64,000 bases of DNA from Sciurus carolinensis. Its lineage: Eukaryota > Chordata > Mammalia > Rodentia > Sciuridae. Location of the stretch: assembly GCF_902686445.1 (NCBI RefSeq), contig NC_062222.1:40299792-40363791 (forward strand), given 5' to 3'. This document shows positions 1 to 11,924 of this stretch, in pieces. Every line of letters starts with the position of its first letter. Position 1 is the first letter of the stretch. A program made the position numbers and the translations under genes. The notes under the pieces were generated by a model. It was not told the origin of the DNA. It ran no database searches and was given only the letters and a program-made list of their open reading frames with translations.

Positions 1-530
1 GCTAAACCCTTCAGAATCATTTACTCACTTAATATTTCTCACAATATATCTTAAGACATAAGTATTACTGGTATTATTTTACACTTCAAACCTTAGGCTT
101 AACTTGTTACAATTGGTTCAGATGCCATCTTCAGTCTTTTTATGGTGCTACATTCAGCTGTCTTGCTCACTTTTTATTACAGAGCATACACTATGACAAA
201 CAATGTGTGACTTTTCACATTTCTGTTCTGATGGCATTTTACATTGTACCATACTTTAGGTACTTTAAAAAGGGTTTCTCACCATTGCCATTTGGAGCCA
301 GATCATTCTATATGATGGGGAGAGCATTCCTGTGCACACTGTGTAGGATGTTTTGCAGCCTCTCTGGACTTTGCACACTGAATCACAAAAGGACCCAGCC
401 CCAGTTTTAACAATCAGTGGTGTTTCCAGATGTTGTCAAAGGTTTCTAGAAGTACAAAGTCACCACCAGTTGATAACCCCAGATGTACTATTATGGAAAT
501 CATGTCCTCTCACAGGTTTAAAAATGTATA
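1..530. other. AT-rich non-coding sequence
   Basis: No repeat or gene is recognisable here. The short reading frames are not protein-like, and the one at 353-589 runs into a SINE. Confidence 0.5.
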
Positions 531-534
531 GCTC

Positions 535-738
535 AGCAGGGTGTGGTGGTACGCCTATAATCCCAGCAGCTGAGGCAGGAGGATTGTAAATTCAAAGTTA
601 GCCTCCGAGATTTAGCAAGGTTCTAAGTAACTTAAAATCTGTCATAAAATAAAATTAATAAAAAAGCACTGGAGATGTGGCGTAGTGGATAAGCCCTCCA
701 GTTTCAATCCATGGTACTAAAAAAAAAAAAAAAAAAAG
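535..738 (+). mobile_element. B1-ID dimeric SINE (squirrel type)
   Basis: The left half is B1/7SL-like ('gtggtggtacgcctataat', then 'ggcaggaggattg' and 'agatttagcaagg'). The right half is ID/tRNA-like ('ggagatgtggcgtagtgg', 'tttcaatccatggtac'). It ends in an 18-base A-rich tail, and short sequence resembling 'gtatag' occurs on both sides as a possible target-site duplication. Non-autonomous and presumably mobilised by L1. Confidence 0.85.
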
Positions 739-1344
739 TATAGATCATCCTCATCTAAAGAATTTATAAATCTTACTGCTTTAAAATAAAATTGTGACTT
801 TTAACTTTGATAGTTCATATTAATTACTTAGTCAAGGTTAGGTTTGGACACACAGCCTCTCTGGAAGGCAGATAAATTCCTTAGACCACATTGTATGACA
901 TTTTGGTAACTACCATTGACATTTTAGTAGTTACCAAATGAAGTGGTATTTTAAGTTTATATATAAACTGATAGTGCCTGTGTTATTAATTCAACCGTAT
1001 TAATTGAAATTTTATTTGTCTTTACACATTTCAGAACACATTCAAAAATGATATGTTTTTCACGGGTAAACAGTGGTGGTACGTGAATTTTATCTCAATA
1101 AAACTGGCATTAAAAGAAAAAAATATTCTGGGCCTCCTCATCACTGAAGAGGGTGGGGGAAGGCACAACATATTCATATGTTATTTCCACAAGGCACTAT
1201 CTTAGCAAATCTGTGAGTGGTTCTCTCTTCTAAATTTTGATATTCACCTATTTTGACATTCTGTTCAAGGGTTTGCTGTCTTACTCATCTTATACTGAAA
1301 TTTTAATCGTTTACTTCTAAAATGCTTGTAAAAACTTTCATGTG
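739..1344. other. AT-rich non-coding sequence
   Basis: No recognisable gene or repeat, apart from short A/T runs. Confidence 0.5.
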
Positions 1345-1460
1345 CAAGCAGGACATGCTGTTGCACACCTGTAATCCCAGTGACTCAGGAGGCTGAAGTG
1401 GAAGGGTCACACTTTGAGGCCAGTATCAGCAACTTAGCAAAAACTTCTCTCAAAATTAAC
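1345..1460 (+). mobile_element. B1-like SINE monomer fragment
   Basis: It carries 'cacacctgtaatcccag', 'ggaggctgaag' and 'agcaacttagcaaaa', the left-half B1 landmarks in order. The ID half is absent after 'ctctcaaaattaac', so this is a truncated or monomeric copy. Confidence 0.8.
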
Positions 1461-3634
1461 AAGTATTTATTAATCATTTTGGCACTTTTAAATTAATTAT
1501 AAACACTTTTTTATTAGGCAGATCATACAATGACATTGCAGTTGATTTTGCTTATTATTAAGTGTGTGTCACATCATGAATTTACCTATGTGCTTATTGT
1601 GTTGTAACATCAAAGTAAATTCTATTTTAATTTCTCTTCACTTTTATGAGTCTTCCTTTTTATCAGACAGAAGTGATAAAATCCTTTTGTGATATGCATT
1701 CAGCCTTTCATATCCATGGGTTTTATATTTCTGGATTCATCCAAAATGGATTGAAAATATACAAAAAAATATTACAACTGCACTAAACAATACAGATTAT
1801 TTTTATTGCCATTATTCTCTAAATAATAGAAAATAGCAACTATTTTTCAGCATTTACATTGTATTAAGTATTGTAAGTAATCAAAATGTGCTTTGAAGTA
1901 TAGAGGAAGATATATATAAATTATGTACAAATACTATACCATTTTATGTATGGGACTTGAGCATCTGCAGGTTTTAGTAAATGAGATTCTAGAAATAATC
2001 CCTCATGGATTCTAAGGGATGACTGCATTTGTGATTCCTGTACATCAATATTGACACACTAACATGCACACACACAAAAATGAACACACACATGTTTGTG
2101 TCTGAGTTAGTAAATAATAGCAAATGGTAAACCATGACAATAGAAATTCTGTATTTATAACAACTTACTTCCTTCATTTTCTTAATTTTCTAAATTTATA
2201 TGCTAAATCTAAAAGTTGAAAGTAATGGGAGTAAATTATTTTTAATTCTGTGAGGAGTTAAAATATATTTCTTAGAAAACTGTATTTCTTAGAAAATATA
2301 TTTCTTTGAAAAATTCTGCCTTGTAGACATTCATTTTTGGTTCAGATAAGAGAATATTAATCTCGTAGCAGCATGCTTTGTGTGTGTGTGTGTGAGTGTG
2401 TGTGAACCTATGTTAAAAGTTTTTAAAATTAAATGTCAAATTCAGTTTAGCACTAGAAACAGTCATACTTACTTGAAAAGTGGCTCTCAGTTTGTCTCTT
2501 GTCCTGTCAAATTGCCAACCAACCACTGTGTCATGATTACTTTAGGCCAGAGAATAATAGGGCTCCACATCAAAAGTAATTCAAATAAAAGTGGAAAAAA
2601 TGTAAGACAATCTATTAATTTGGGAGATTGAATTGTATGTTTTCATTATTTAATGATATTTTAGTGACTTTTAATGTAGATAAATAGATGAATTAGAAAT
2701 TATTCTTCTTTAGTCATAAAAAGAGTTGAAATCTATTAAAAAACTTTGTATTTCAACTTTGTACTTTAGTTGTACTTAAATTTTTATTCAATTATTTTCT
2801 AAAATAAATCGTGTGTATATATATATTTAAATATTATCATTAATAATACATTTCAATAAATTTTCTTCTGTATTTCTCTGTATGAAACTATGTATGAATC
2901 TATGAATTTAAGCATGTATGTATGTATATATCTATCCATCTTTCTTTATCTAACAATCCATCATTTTTATTTCTTTGTCAAATTCTATCTATCTATGTAG
3001 TTATCCATCCATGTATTTCTAGTCAGAAAGGAATGGTAATTAGGATTCTTAGGCTTCACTTTCAGATGATAAGAATGCTACAGGATTCATTCACCAAGGA
3101 AGATTCTATAGAAGTGTTGAGGGCATTCAGTGGTGTCAGCAGCTGTTTTCAGCAGCAATATTGGTGACCAGCTGTTCCAACTATGTCCAGTATGACATTG
3201 TAATCTGACTGCTCCTTGCATTAAAATCTTGGTTATGGTGTTTATGTCAGAAGAGATATTAGATAAAAAGAAGTTGCAGAAATATTATTTATTTCATAAA
3301 CATGTTAATTATTTCAGAGAGCAATATTAGTTTTTAAACTTCTTTCAAGAAACAAACACTGGTTAAAAGGATATGAATTCCTTTTAGTCTTTTAATATTA
3401 TATTTCATTTAGTAAAGATAGTGCACTATTTATAAAATATATGCCTGCTAATTAATATTCATGTTAAGACATTTTTCAAACTGGTAGTTAACAATTATTT
3501 TAGGCTTTCTTTGTTAATCTATCAATTTTAATGCCAGAAATAAAAAAAAGTATATTCTTTCAACAAATATACATGTATCTGGCATTTGACATTCAACAAA
3601 GTACATCCTAAATTCTGGGGATACATTGGTTACC
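1461..3634. other. AT-rich non-coding sequence with simple repeats
   Basis: No gene or clear interspersed repeat. It includes three tandem 'tatttcttagaaaa'-like units at about 2269-2312, a TG run at 2379-2405 and loose ATGT/ATCT repeats at about 2910-3010. Confidence 0.5.
2379..2405 (+). repeat. (TG)n microsatellite
   Basis: TG dinucleotide run with one GA interruption. Confidence 0.9.
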
Positions 3635-3647
3635 AAAAGTCAATGAA

Positions 3648-3871
3648 TCTTATGGTAGTTTTGATTTGCATTTCTCTTATTTCTAGAGATGTTGAACATT
3701 TAAGGACTGTATAGAGGGAAAAGAGGGGTGGGAGGGTTGGGGGGGAAGGAAAAAAATAACAATGAATCAAACAACATTATCCTATGTAAATTTATGATTA
3801 CACAAATGGTATGCCTTTACTCCATGTACAAACAGAGAAACAACATGTATTCCATTTGTTTACAATAAAAA
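3648..3871 (+). mobile_element. 5'-inverted (twin-primed) L1 3' end
   Basis: The right part (about 3702-3871) is the sense L1 3'UTR: 'ggactgtatagagggaaaag', a G-rich polypurine tract, then 'acaataaaaaaaa'. The left part (about 3650-3700) is the reverse complement of late ORF2; it matches the complement of 45833-45881 in the young L1 of this window. Both parts lie between perfect 13-bp repeats 'aaaagtcaatgaa' at 3635-3647 and 3872-3884, so they entered as one insertion. Confidence 0.85.
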
Positions 3872-3982
3872 AAAAGTCAATGAAGTTCATAATTTAAAGA
3901 GGATCACATACTAGTAGGGGACAATGAATAAATAAAAAAATAAAATTTATATTCCAAATTAGATAATTGTGATAAGAAAAAA

Positions 3983-4067
3983 ACTCATCACATTTCACAA
4001 TTTTTTATTATGATATATTTATGTATATTATATGTAAATTCTTTGTCTTCAGTGAAATGTGATGAGT
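3983..4067. repeat. 16-bp perfect inverted repeat (stem-loop)
   Basis: 'actcatcacatttcac' at 3983-3998 is the exact reverse complement of 4052-4067, with a 53-nt AT-rich loop. Weaker A-rich similarity extends outward beyond both arms. It could be the core of an old palindromic DNA transposon or a chance hairpin. Confidence 0.7.
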
Positions 4068-5540
4068 ATATTCTTTTTGGATATGGACTGGTCATAGAGC
4101 TGATTGTTTAGCTAAATAAATATAAAGCATATAACATGTCAAATATTTAATCGAGAAATTTCTGCATTCAATTAATCTATATAAAAGTGAAAAGAAACTG
4201 CACAGTGATCTTGCAAGTTTATGCATGGACTTGTGATATTTTGTCTTGTCTTGCGTGGAGTTAATGTTAATATTTTAAATTTTTGTTAAATCATTTGAAA
4301 TTTTTAGCCTGGAGGGAAATGTGTTAGAAGTATGAAGATTATTGACCACAATGTTTATTTTAGATATTTTGAACAACCATTTATACATTTTTTTAGAAAT
4401 GTTAATAAAATATTTTTTACTCACTGATATTTACTGTTACCCATTCTTAGCTACGACTTCTCAGTATTATAGAGAAGTCAGTTTCCATAACAAGAAAATG
4501 TTGTTTTAACTGCTTTTCTTAAGCTTTTAGGTAGACAAAGTCACAATCTGGCCATTGTAAGCAATGCAGAGTAGTGTTTCTTTGGGGGAAGAGTACTGTG
4601 TAGCTGGTTTTTCTATTTTTTTCCCACATATATTTTCATCCTTATAGATTTCTTACCAGAGTGTCTTCTATCTGTATGCTGATGGTACTTCCTAGGAAAC
4701 AACTTTATTTGAGATCTTCCCATCTCAATATCTACAAATATAATTACTATAAGTTATCAATATTGAAATAGCTCAAGGGTCTCACATTTAATCAACCAAG
4801 ACACAATTTATTTTACCCCCCAAAATTCTCCTTTAGCGTTCACTATCTTGGAGAATAGCACCAATAGTTCTAATATTGCTGAAGCAGAAAATTGAATGAT
4901 GGTAAATCCTTAACAGACTTTCCAATACTTAAAAGGATCAAGCCTTATTAAGACTATTTTGTAATAGATGGCTGAATCTGTCTGCTTGGTGTATTCTCAG
5001 TGATATTGCCTTTGTACAATCATATTTTTGTGGAGTTTTGTGAAATATTCTGTTTGTTCAAATTTTATATTATCCTTACCACATCAGTCTTCAAAATACA
5101 GTCAATAAAGTTTTGTTAAATGTAATTTTGATCATGTTAATATTTTGTAGAAAAATTTTCTATGTGTTTCCTCTTTGCTTGGAAAATTGTCATCTGTTGT
5201 TTAAATTCCTCATTGTTCTTTAGTTCACAGCATAGACATGACTTATTTGAAGAAGCTTCTTACACCAAAAGACTTGGTTTAATTTGCCTAATCACATTGC
5301 TTATCACTATTTATTCTAGGTTCCTGATGACTAGTCTCTTTCCTCTCTAGGCTATAAACTGAAAGAAAAGTAATTGTCTTTTAAACTTTTACATGTAAAT
5401 TTGAGCGTAGTGTTGAATTTAGCTAATACTCCATTAATATTTTCAGGGTTGGATTGCTCTTTGATAGCACTTATAACTAACAAGAATATATAATTTTGAG
5501 TCCTATTTTAAATAAGGCGACACATACTAATTTATTTATT
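4068..5540. other. AT-rich non-coding sequence
   Basis: No recognisable gene, RNA or interspersed repeat. Confidence 0.5.
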
Positions 5541-5626
5541 TATTTTTTTTTGGTGCTGGGAATTGAACCCAGGGCCTTATGCTTGCAAGGCAAGCACTCT
5601 ACCAACTGAGCTATCTCCCCAGCCCA
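5540..5626 (-). mobile_element. ID SINE (tRNA-derived), minus strand
   Basis: Read on the minus strand it begins 'gggctggggagatagctcag' with a good pol III A box, followed by a B-box region (the plus strand shows 'attgaacccagggcc'), and ends in an A-rich tail (plus-strand poly-T at 5550-5560). The flanks 'acacatacta' and 'acacaaacta' look like a slightly diverged target-site duplication. It is fairly well preserved. Confidence 0.9.
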
Positions 5627-6700
5627 ACACAAACTATTAACAGGTCCTATTAAAATGTTGGATATACAATGAAGTGAAAAGTGTTAAAATGTAGCCCTAA
5701 AGTGATTTATGATCAACATTGGTCATATTAAGTAATAGATTAATGAAAAATTTTGAAAAGTACATCATTTACTTATTGCAAAATGAATAATATTGCAAAT
5801 GATTTTCATAAGAAGTTACTGGGCAGAAACCCTGATAAAAATGCCTGTCTAGTAATATATATTTTTTCAACTCCAATTAGATCCCTTTTATATGTCTGTA
5901 AATAATACCATTTCCATGATAAATGAAAGTTAGAGGTATTCAATTTGGAAAACATGCAAGCAATGTATGAATGAACACATGAATTTACATTTTGGTTGTT
6001 TATTTAAATTTTAGTTGTATAAATGTATGTATGTTGAATTTTATTCATATGCTTTGCACTGCACCAGATTTTGGAGATGACTAGCTCTTAACCTTGAATA
6101 ATTTAAAAGGTAGTGAGAGAAGACCAGGAAATAATACAAATTAAATCAACAACGTGATTTTAATGATAGCTCAGATGACTGGCTTAAAAATACATCAATC
6201 TCAAGTATTGGAGAAATAAGTGGTCTTACAGTGATTTATAACAACTGGATAAACATTTTAATATTATCAGTAAAACTATGTCTTTTAAATTTGATGAAAT
6301 GAAAACATATTTTATATATAATATCTTCTAATTAATACAGCATGTCTATTGATAAAAATATAGACATTGGTTTTAGTGAAAATGGATTTACCGTTTAAAG
6401 TATTTGTCAGTAATTTTATCTGATTAATATTTATGGTATGAATTAATCCTTCAGTAAAGTTTATGTTATATCTTGATTTTATATTATTTTCTTTTATTTT
6501 TAAAATATTTTTAGGATATGAAGTTAAAACTGACCAGAAATTAAATGCTGAATAGGAACATTTTAATAATTTTACAAAATTATTGGCTCTCCTAGTAATT
6601 ATGCAGAGATGGTTGAGTTTTCCATTTACAAGCAAATTATTAGTAAAAGAAATTTTTAAAGTTTGCATGACAAAGTATCACCTGTTTTCTTTCATACAGT
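5627..6700. other. AT-rich non-coding sequence
   Basis: Nothing recognisable. The 118-codon minus-strand reading frame at 6312-6668 is rich in Asn, Ile and Lys, as expected from AT-rich DNA, and shows no domain. Confidence 0.5.
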
Positions 6701-6897
6701 TTCCTTTCTGCTTTACAATATTTTCATATTGAGAATCATTTTAAAGCAGTATTACATTAAACTACATATCTACTTATTAGTTAATTATACACACTTCTCA
6801 ATTTTTTTTTTCAAAGTGGTTTCCATGTGATGCAATGTAGTATATTAATTATCTTGTCTTTCTCAGGCCTTATCAGTTTAAAGATTTATCATTCTTA
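6701..6897. repeat. Unidentified repeat, copy 1 (pairs with 8185-8370)
   Basis: It aligns co-linearly over about 190 bp with 8185-8370. Shared landmarks are 'tttaaagcag', 'acattaaacta', 'ttaattatacacacttct', 'gtgatgcaatgtagta', 'tatcttgtc' and 'atttatcattct'. I do not recognise the family. Confidence 0.75.
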
Positions 6898-6934
6898 GGT
6901 AAGTATCAGATGTTTTCTTTTATAAGTCAAAACT

Positions 6935-7165
6935 AAAAAAAAACAAAAACAAAATAAAAACTAAAATGACCTGAAAATGGAAGAAAGACTATTAGGGAAG
7001 GCAAACCAAAGGACGGGGTAGAGAAGAGAAGGTGAAAGAGTGAGGATAGGAAGAGTATATAGGATCAAAGAAGGGGTTATGTATGTATAAAAATGTCACA
7101 GTGAAATCCATTTATTTGTATAATTTAGATGGATGAATAATTACAATAAAAATAAATTTAAAAAT
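6935..7165 (+). mobile_element. L1 3' end, old truncated copy
   Basis: It contains 'gacctgaaaatgg', 'actattagggaaggc', a purine-rich tract and a terminal 'caataaaaataaa', in the order seen in sciurid L1 3' ends. The polypurine tract is eroded, so this copy is old. Confidence 0.65.
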
Positions 7166-7299
7166 GTTTAATCATAGCAAGGATGATATGAAATTTCTAA
7201 TGCTTTCACAAGTCATGGGCTCAGCTAACAAGGTAAAATTTCTTTCCTCTTTAAGTTAGTCTTCAGTCAATACTGAAATTATTATTTTATACGAAACAC

Positions 7300-7510
7300 T
7301 TCTAGCCAGGCATAGTGGTGTATGCCTGTAATAACAGCTTCTCCCAATAATGAAGAAGGGGAATGGCAAGTTCAAGACCAGTCTGTGCAATTTAGCAAGA
7401 TACTGTCTCAAAAAAAAAAAAAAAAAGATTGGGGATGTAACTCAGTGGTAGAATGTCACTGAGTAATTTAGTGGTATAATGTCATTGAATTCAATTCCAA
7501 CTGCAACTAA
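7300..7510 (+). mobile_element. B1-ID dimeric SINE
   Basis: The left half has 'agccaggcatagtggtgtat', 'gcctgtaat' and 'gcaatttagcaagatactg'. After a 17-base A linker comes the ID half 'ggggatgtaactcagtgg', in which a segment around 'gtcactgagtaatttagtgg' is duplicated. The tail is a TAAC/TAAA repeat to about 7540. Confidence 0.85.
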
Positions 7511-7540
7511 CTAACTAACTAAATAAATAAATAAATAAAA

Positions 7541-8184
7541 AGCAATCCCAAATATTGCCAAATGTCTTCCTTTTCTCCTTTTAGGCATAATGAAAAAGGA
7601 AATCTTATTATGATGCCAATATCAGTATTAAAAAAATAGCAGTGAGCAATGTGATTCTGCCAAAAACAATTTGGTGGGGGGAACATATTTTTGTGCCTCA
7701 TGTAAGCACTGGGAAAATAGGTGTTTTTCTTTCTAACAATCTTGAAAACAGATGTAACTAAGTAGTATTTCCCTAGGAAAGAAAACCAGTCTGTGAGAAC
7801 TTCACAGGGTACATGTTACCAGACAATAGCACTGTACATTTGAAATGAGGTGAAATAAGCCAGAGTGCACCACAGTGGGGATCTATATGGCCCACTGACA
7901 TGGACTTCTCTGTGAAAACCAGTTACCATTTAACATATTTCCTTGACCAAACAGTTTTTCCAAATACTAAAAACTAGAATTCAATTCATTGTCTACATAC
8001 TGTTAAATTTCAAAGTATAACTCAGATGAGGACACTAGTGAAATACTTAATTACTATGTGATAATTGGTTTGCAACAAGTTAGTAAAGGAATATAACAAA
8101 AAGATGTTTCCATCAAAATATCCGAGCATTAATTGATATTGCTTTCTCCACATTCCTTATAAAATATATACATAAATGTCTGAT
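7541..8184. other. AT-rich non-coding sequence
   Basis: No recognisable feature. Confidence 0.45.
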
Positions 8185-8370
8185 TCCCTTTCTACTTTAT
8201 AGTATTTTAGATTGACAGTGATTTTAAAGCAGCATAACATTAAACTATATAGGTTAATTATACACACTTCTTAAATTTTTTTTCAAAATGAATTTTATGT
8301 GATGCAATGTAGTACATTAACTATCTTGTCATTCTTAGGCTTTATCAGTTTAAGAATTTATCATTCTGAG
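8185..8370. repeat. Unidentified repeat, copy 2 (pairs with 6701-6897)
   Basis: Second copy of the block described at 6701-6897, in the same orientation about 1.48 kb away and roughly 80% similar by eye, with small indels. Confidence 0.75.
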
Positions 8371-10060
8371 AAAGATTTCATTAACGATTTAACTCCCATC
8401 ACTCTGACTTGAGCTATCAACATTTTTGAATTTCCTTCCTCTGGTATCCAATATCATATAAACTCACAAGGAAATCTGAGCAGTTCTTTCTTTGCTCATT
8501 CTTATTTTGCTGTAAGTCACTATCACTTCATGCTGCTCCTCTGTGAAGACTGCCATTTCCACATGTACCCTTCCTGTTGACTGCTGGTTTCTCTGGATGA
8601 CTGGTGAGTTCTGACTATTCCTTTGTACTAAGCCCTCCTTTCCTGTCCAGACTACAGCTGGATCTAACTTAGCGGCAACATCAACAATATTCACATCTTC
8701 CCTCTGAGCAACTAAGTCAAAACTTTGCTTGAAGAAAGTATGACTCACATAATTTTATCAAACATATCCCAGTTGTTAATATGAACCTTAGGGTCTTTGA
8801 AAAATTTAAATACAAATGTAAACAAAAGGAATGCAACTTCTAAAGTGTAGTCAAGTGAGTAAAATGACTTTCAAAATACTTTTTTTCTTGTCAGCACAAA
8901 ATTGCATTTGAGAAATCAAGCTCTGATATGCAGTAAAATTAGATATTTTGAATTGTGCTAGCCAAATATTTTACTATTAATTAGTATTATCTGCATATAA
9001 ATTAAACATATTAAAATGTAAAACCATTTTTTTCTTTTTTGGGGGAATTTGAGTCCCTCTTTCTCTCTTTACACACAAACATGTATATATACACATGTAA
9101 ATATGTGATGAAATATACATGTATATAAAGCATGTATATGTATATATGTACCAAGAGGTATTTTTAGTGTCCTCAGTATTTTTACTGTAGTGCTAACTAC
9201 ATGGAATTTACTGCAGTAATAACTACAGTAGAATTTAAGGCTTGTTTTATATTGCTTTAAATGAGATCTAAATATTTCTGAATGTTTAATGAATAAGGTG
9301 CTTTGAAATCCATTTTATCATCTGAGTTTTAAGTAGAGAAGGAGGAACTATAAAAGAACCAATGCAGCAATAAATAGTAAAAATTATATCAAATATCAGA
9401 TGATATTATCTATTCTATCTATTATCCATAAAATTCAGCTTCTTGGTACATTTATAAATATATTTTTGTGAATTTTCTCTAGAATGTTTTAGATTTGGTA
9501 GTACTGTGGCACTCTAGAGTTAAACATAGTTGAATATTATAAATGTTTTTTATTTTGCAGCAGCAGTTTTAAAAATTCACATAGCAAAAAGCAGTTACTC
9601 AGTCTATACTTACAGGTTTTGTATTGTAATATAAGTTTTAAGTTCATTCTATAGAGTATCATAAATTAATCTGAAGGGATTAATAGATGCCTACTACTGA
9701 AGCAAGGCAATAAAAGAGATGAATTTAGAAAATTTTGATGAAACTTATTTTCTTGTGGTTCCAGAAGACAAATGGAGTACACAGAACATTTTAAAAAAAT
9801 TATAATAAATGAAGGAGACAAATAAGCATCCTCATTATAATGGTTGCATGTCAAAGGGGCATGGGAGCCAAATGAAAGAGCTCCTGACATCCAAAGCTAG
9901 AACAATTTAAGCAAGGAAAGAAAAAAAAAAAGTAAAACAGAATCAGAGTGTAACATGGAAAATAACACAAAGTATAAGTATTCATGAATTCCTGCTGATA
10001 TAAATGCTTGAATATTTAAATTAATGGAGGAAAACAATGTCTCCCCTACAGAAGAATTCC
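8371..10060. other. Mostly unassigned non-coding sequence
   Basis: The minus-strand frame at 8464-8748 (94 codons) has a balanced amino-acid composition, unlike the AT-driven frames nearby, and could be a remnant of a processed pseudogene. I do not recognise it. AT/TG-rich simple sequence lies at about 9075-9160. Confidence 0.4.
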
Positions 10061-10061
10061 A

Positions 10062-10265
10062 AATAATTTAACTCTCAACTCTAGTGTAACTCCCTACTCT
10101 TTAAGTATGAGCTCTGTGGAGTGACTTCTAAAGAGCACAGCACAGAAAGAGCAGCCTCACAGTAGAGAAACCTGAAAAACATTACTGTAGCTAGATAGGT
10201 CAGCATCAATAGTAAGTCATGTTCACAGTGATGAAAATGGAGACTTAACTTCTGTGCTCTTTCCT
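10062..10265 (+). mobile_element. Ancient L1M-type 3'UTR fragment
   Basis: The order 'ctccctactctttaagtatg', 'gtgacttctaaagagcacag', 'cagtagagaaacctg', 'taagtcatgtt' follows what I know of old mammalian L1M 3'UTRs. It is heavily diverged, so the subfamily is uncertain. Confidence 0.5.
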
Positions 10266-11924
10266 TATTGTCAAACTATTGTCTATAGGTTTGGGTGAGC
10301 ATTAGGAAACTCTGTGCATCCTTTATAGTACTACTTATATTTTGTCCCTATAAATCTTGCATGTCATTCCAAATATGAACTAATAGGAGCCAAATCTTTA
10401 GAAAAAATATTTTAAACTTTATTAAAATTACTGATATTATTAAAATAAAAAGTCTACTACAATATATTTTATACATAAACTAAATGATCATGAATATTCA
10501 AGTGGTGAATAAAAACAGTTTTTCATTTATAGTTTAATTTGTTAGCTTTCTGGTATATGTCCTTTATGGGAATTCTATTCAATGTACACATGAACAAAAA
10601 CATTTAGACAATGTGGGTGGTTCTCTTAGAGAGAAATTTCAAAATATTTTTTTGTGAAATTCTTATCACAGTGTTTTCAGAAATAGCCTGTGGATGCTTC
10701 AAAAATCGCAGCTTAAAGCAGGATTTATAGACATAAAAATATGAAAGAAATCGATTTCTTTTAATATACTCCCAAGGATAAGCTTTTTCATTTTTATTTA
10801 TTGAGCTAACAGGGATGAACCTAGCTCTCTGTAATCATGGGAAGGATATGGTCCCTGAACACAGAAACTTGTTAGAGTGTGGAAAGAATCTGAAACTTGT
10901 ATTGAATGATATGATATGTCTCCATTACAAATCTTCAAATATTATATATGCTCTGTGCATATTTGATTTTTTCTAGTCAGCATTTTACTGAATTTTCATT
11001 TTACTATATGCATATAATTCAGTGTTTTCTCCTGTGATTGAAAATCATTCCTTCACATGAGCCTTGGGAGTTCATTTTAATTTTGCTTTGCATTTTTGAT
11101 GGTTCTAACCAGGGTCCAAAGCTCTCTCTGTTTTCAAAACTCAAATTTGTATCTGGCTGCTCTCAGTGGAGTGTTGAACATAGAGAAAATTGACAATGAT
11201 TGTGACACTGGTATTTCCTTAAGCTATATTTAAATAAAAACTCTGTGTAATACTTGAAAGTTGCCAAATAAAACCCTTAGAAAGAGGATTTTCTATTTTA
11301 TTTTCATATACATGAGATCTGCAAACATATCGTGAATAATATTAAGATGAAAAATCCTATGAGTTTTCTTCACTATAAACCAAAGAGCAAATGAGCATAA
11401 GCAGATTGCCTTTAGGTAAAAAGTCACTTTTATAAAACAGGGAACCAAATGATTTCTACTAAGTAACAATGACCACATTGGGCACAGCATCACTCTCAGG
11501 CATGTGAACAAGAGTTGACTATGCTGCAGATATGGCCTGCACATTTTTCTCGATTCCTCTGCTGCTTAGTGTTCCCCTCAGGCAGTATTAATATAGATTG
11601 TGCCAGGATCAAGGGTGGAACACCAGAAGGGACTAGGAAATGTACCAAAGGGGCAGATTCCACTTCTCATCATCTGGGAGGACAAACTAATAATGTATTG
11701 CTGAGTCAAAAATCTTTATTTGTAATAAAAATGTAATTGTGTGAAATTTGTAATTTGTTTCTTTTTTATGTGTTACTTTTTGTTGATTTTTAGACTGTAT
11801 TCCATTTATTGAAAAGCTTATTGTAAAATAGTCTACCTAGCTACTTCAGTAGCAGCCTCATACATCTCATACTTCATGTAAGTACACTCAGTGATGTTTG
11901 TTCAATGAGATCTCTTTCTTTTCA
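10266..11924. other. AT-rich non-coding sequence
   Basis: No gene or repeat recognised. The overlapping short frames at 11293-11736 on both strands show no known motif. Confidence 0.45.

Noticed and set aside
353..589. 78-codon plus-strand frame
   Set aside because: Its second half reads through a B1-ID SINE, and there is no conserved motif.
5540..5626. Possible tRNA gene from A-box/B-box-like sequence
   Set aside because: It has the A-tail, flanking repeats and wording of an ID SINE; the same applies to 53757-53843, 55728-55815 and 61016-61098.
6312..6668. 118-codon minus-strand frame, the longest outside the L1
   Set aside because: It is dominated by Asn, Ile, Lys and Thr, as expected from AT-rich DNA, with no domain or supporting context.
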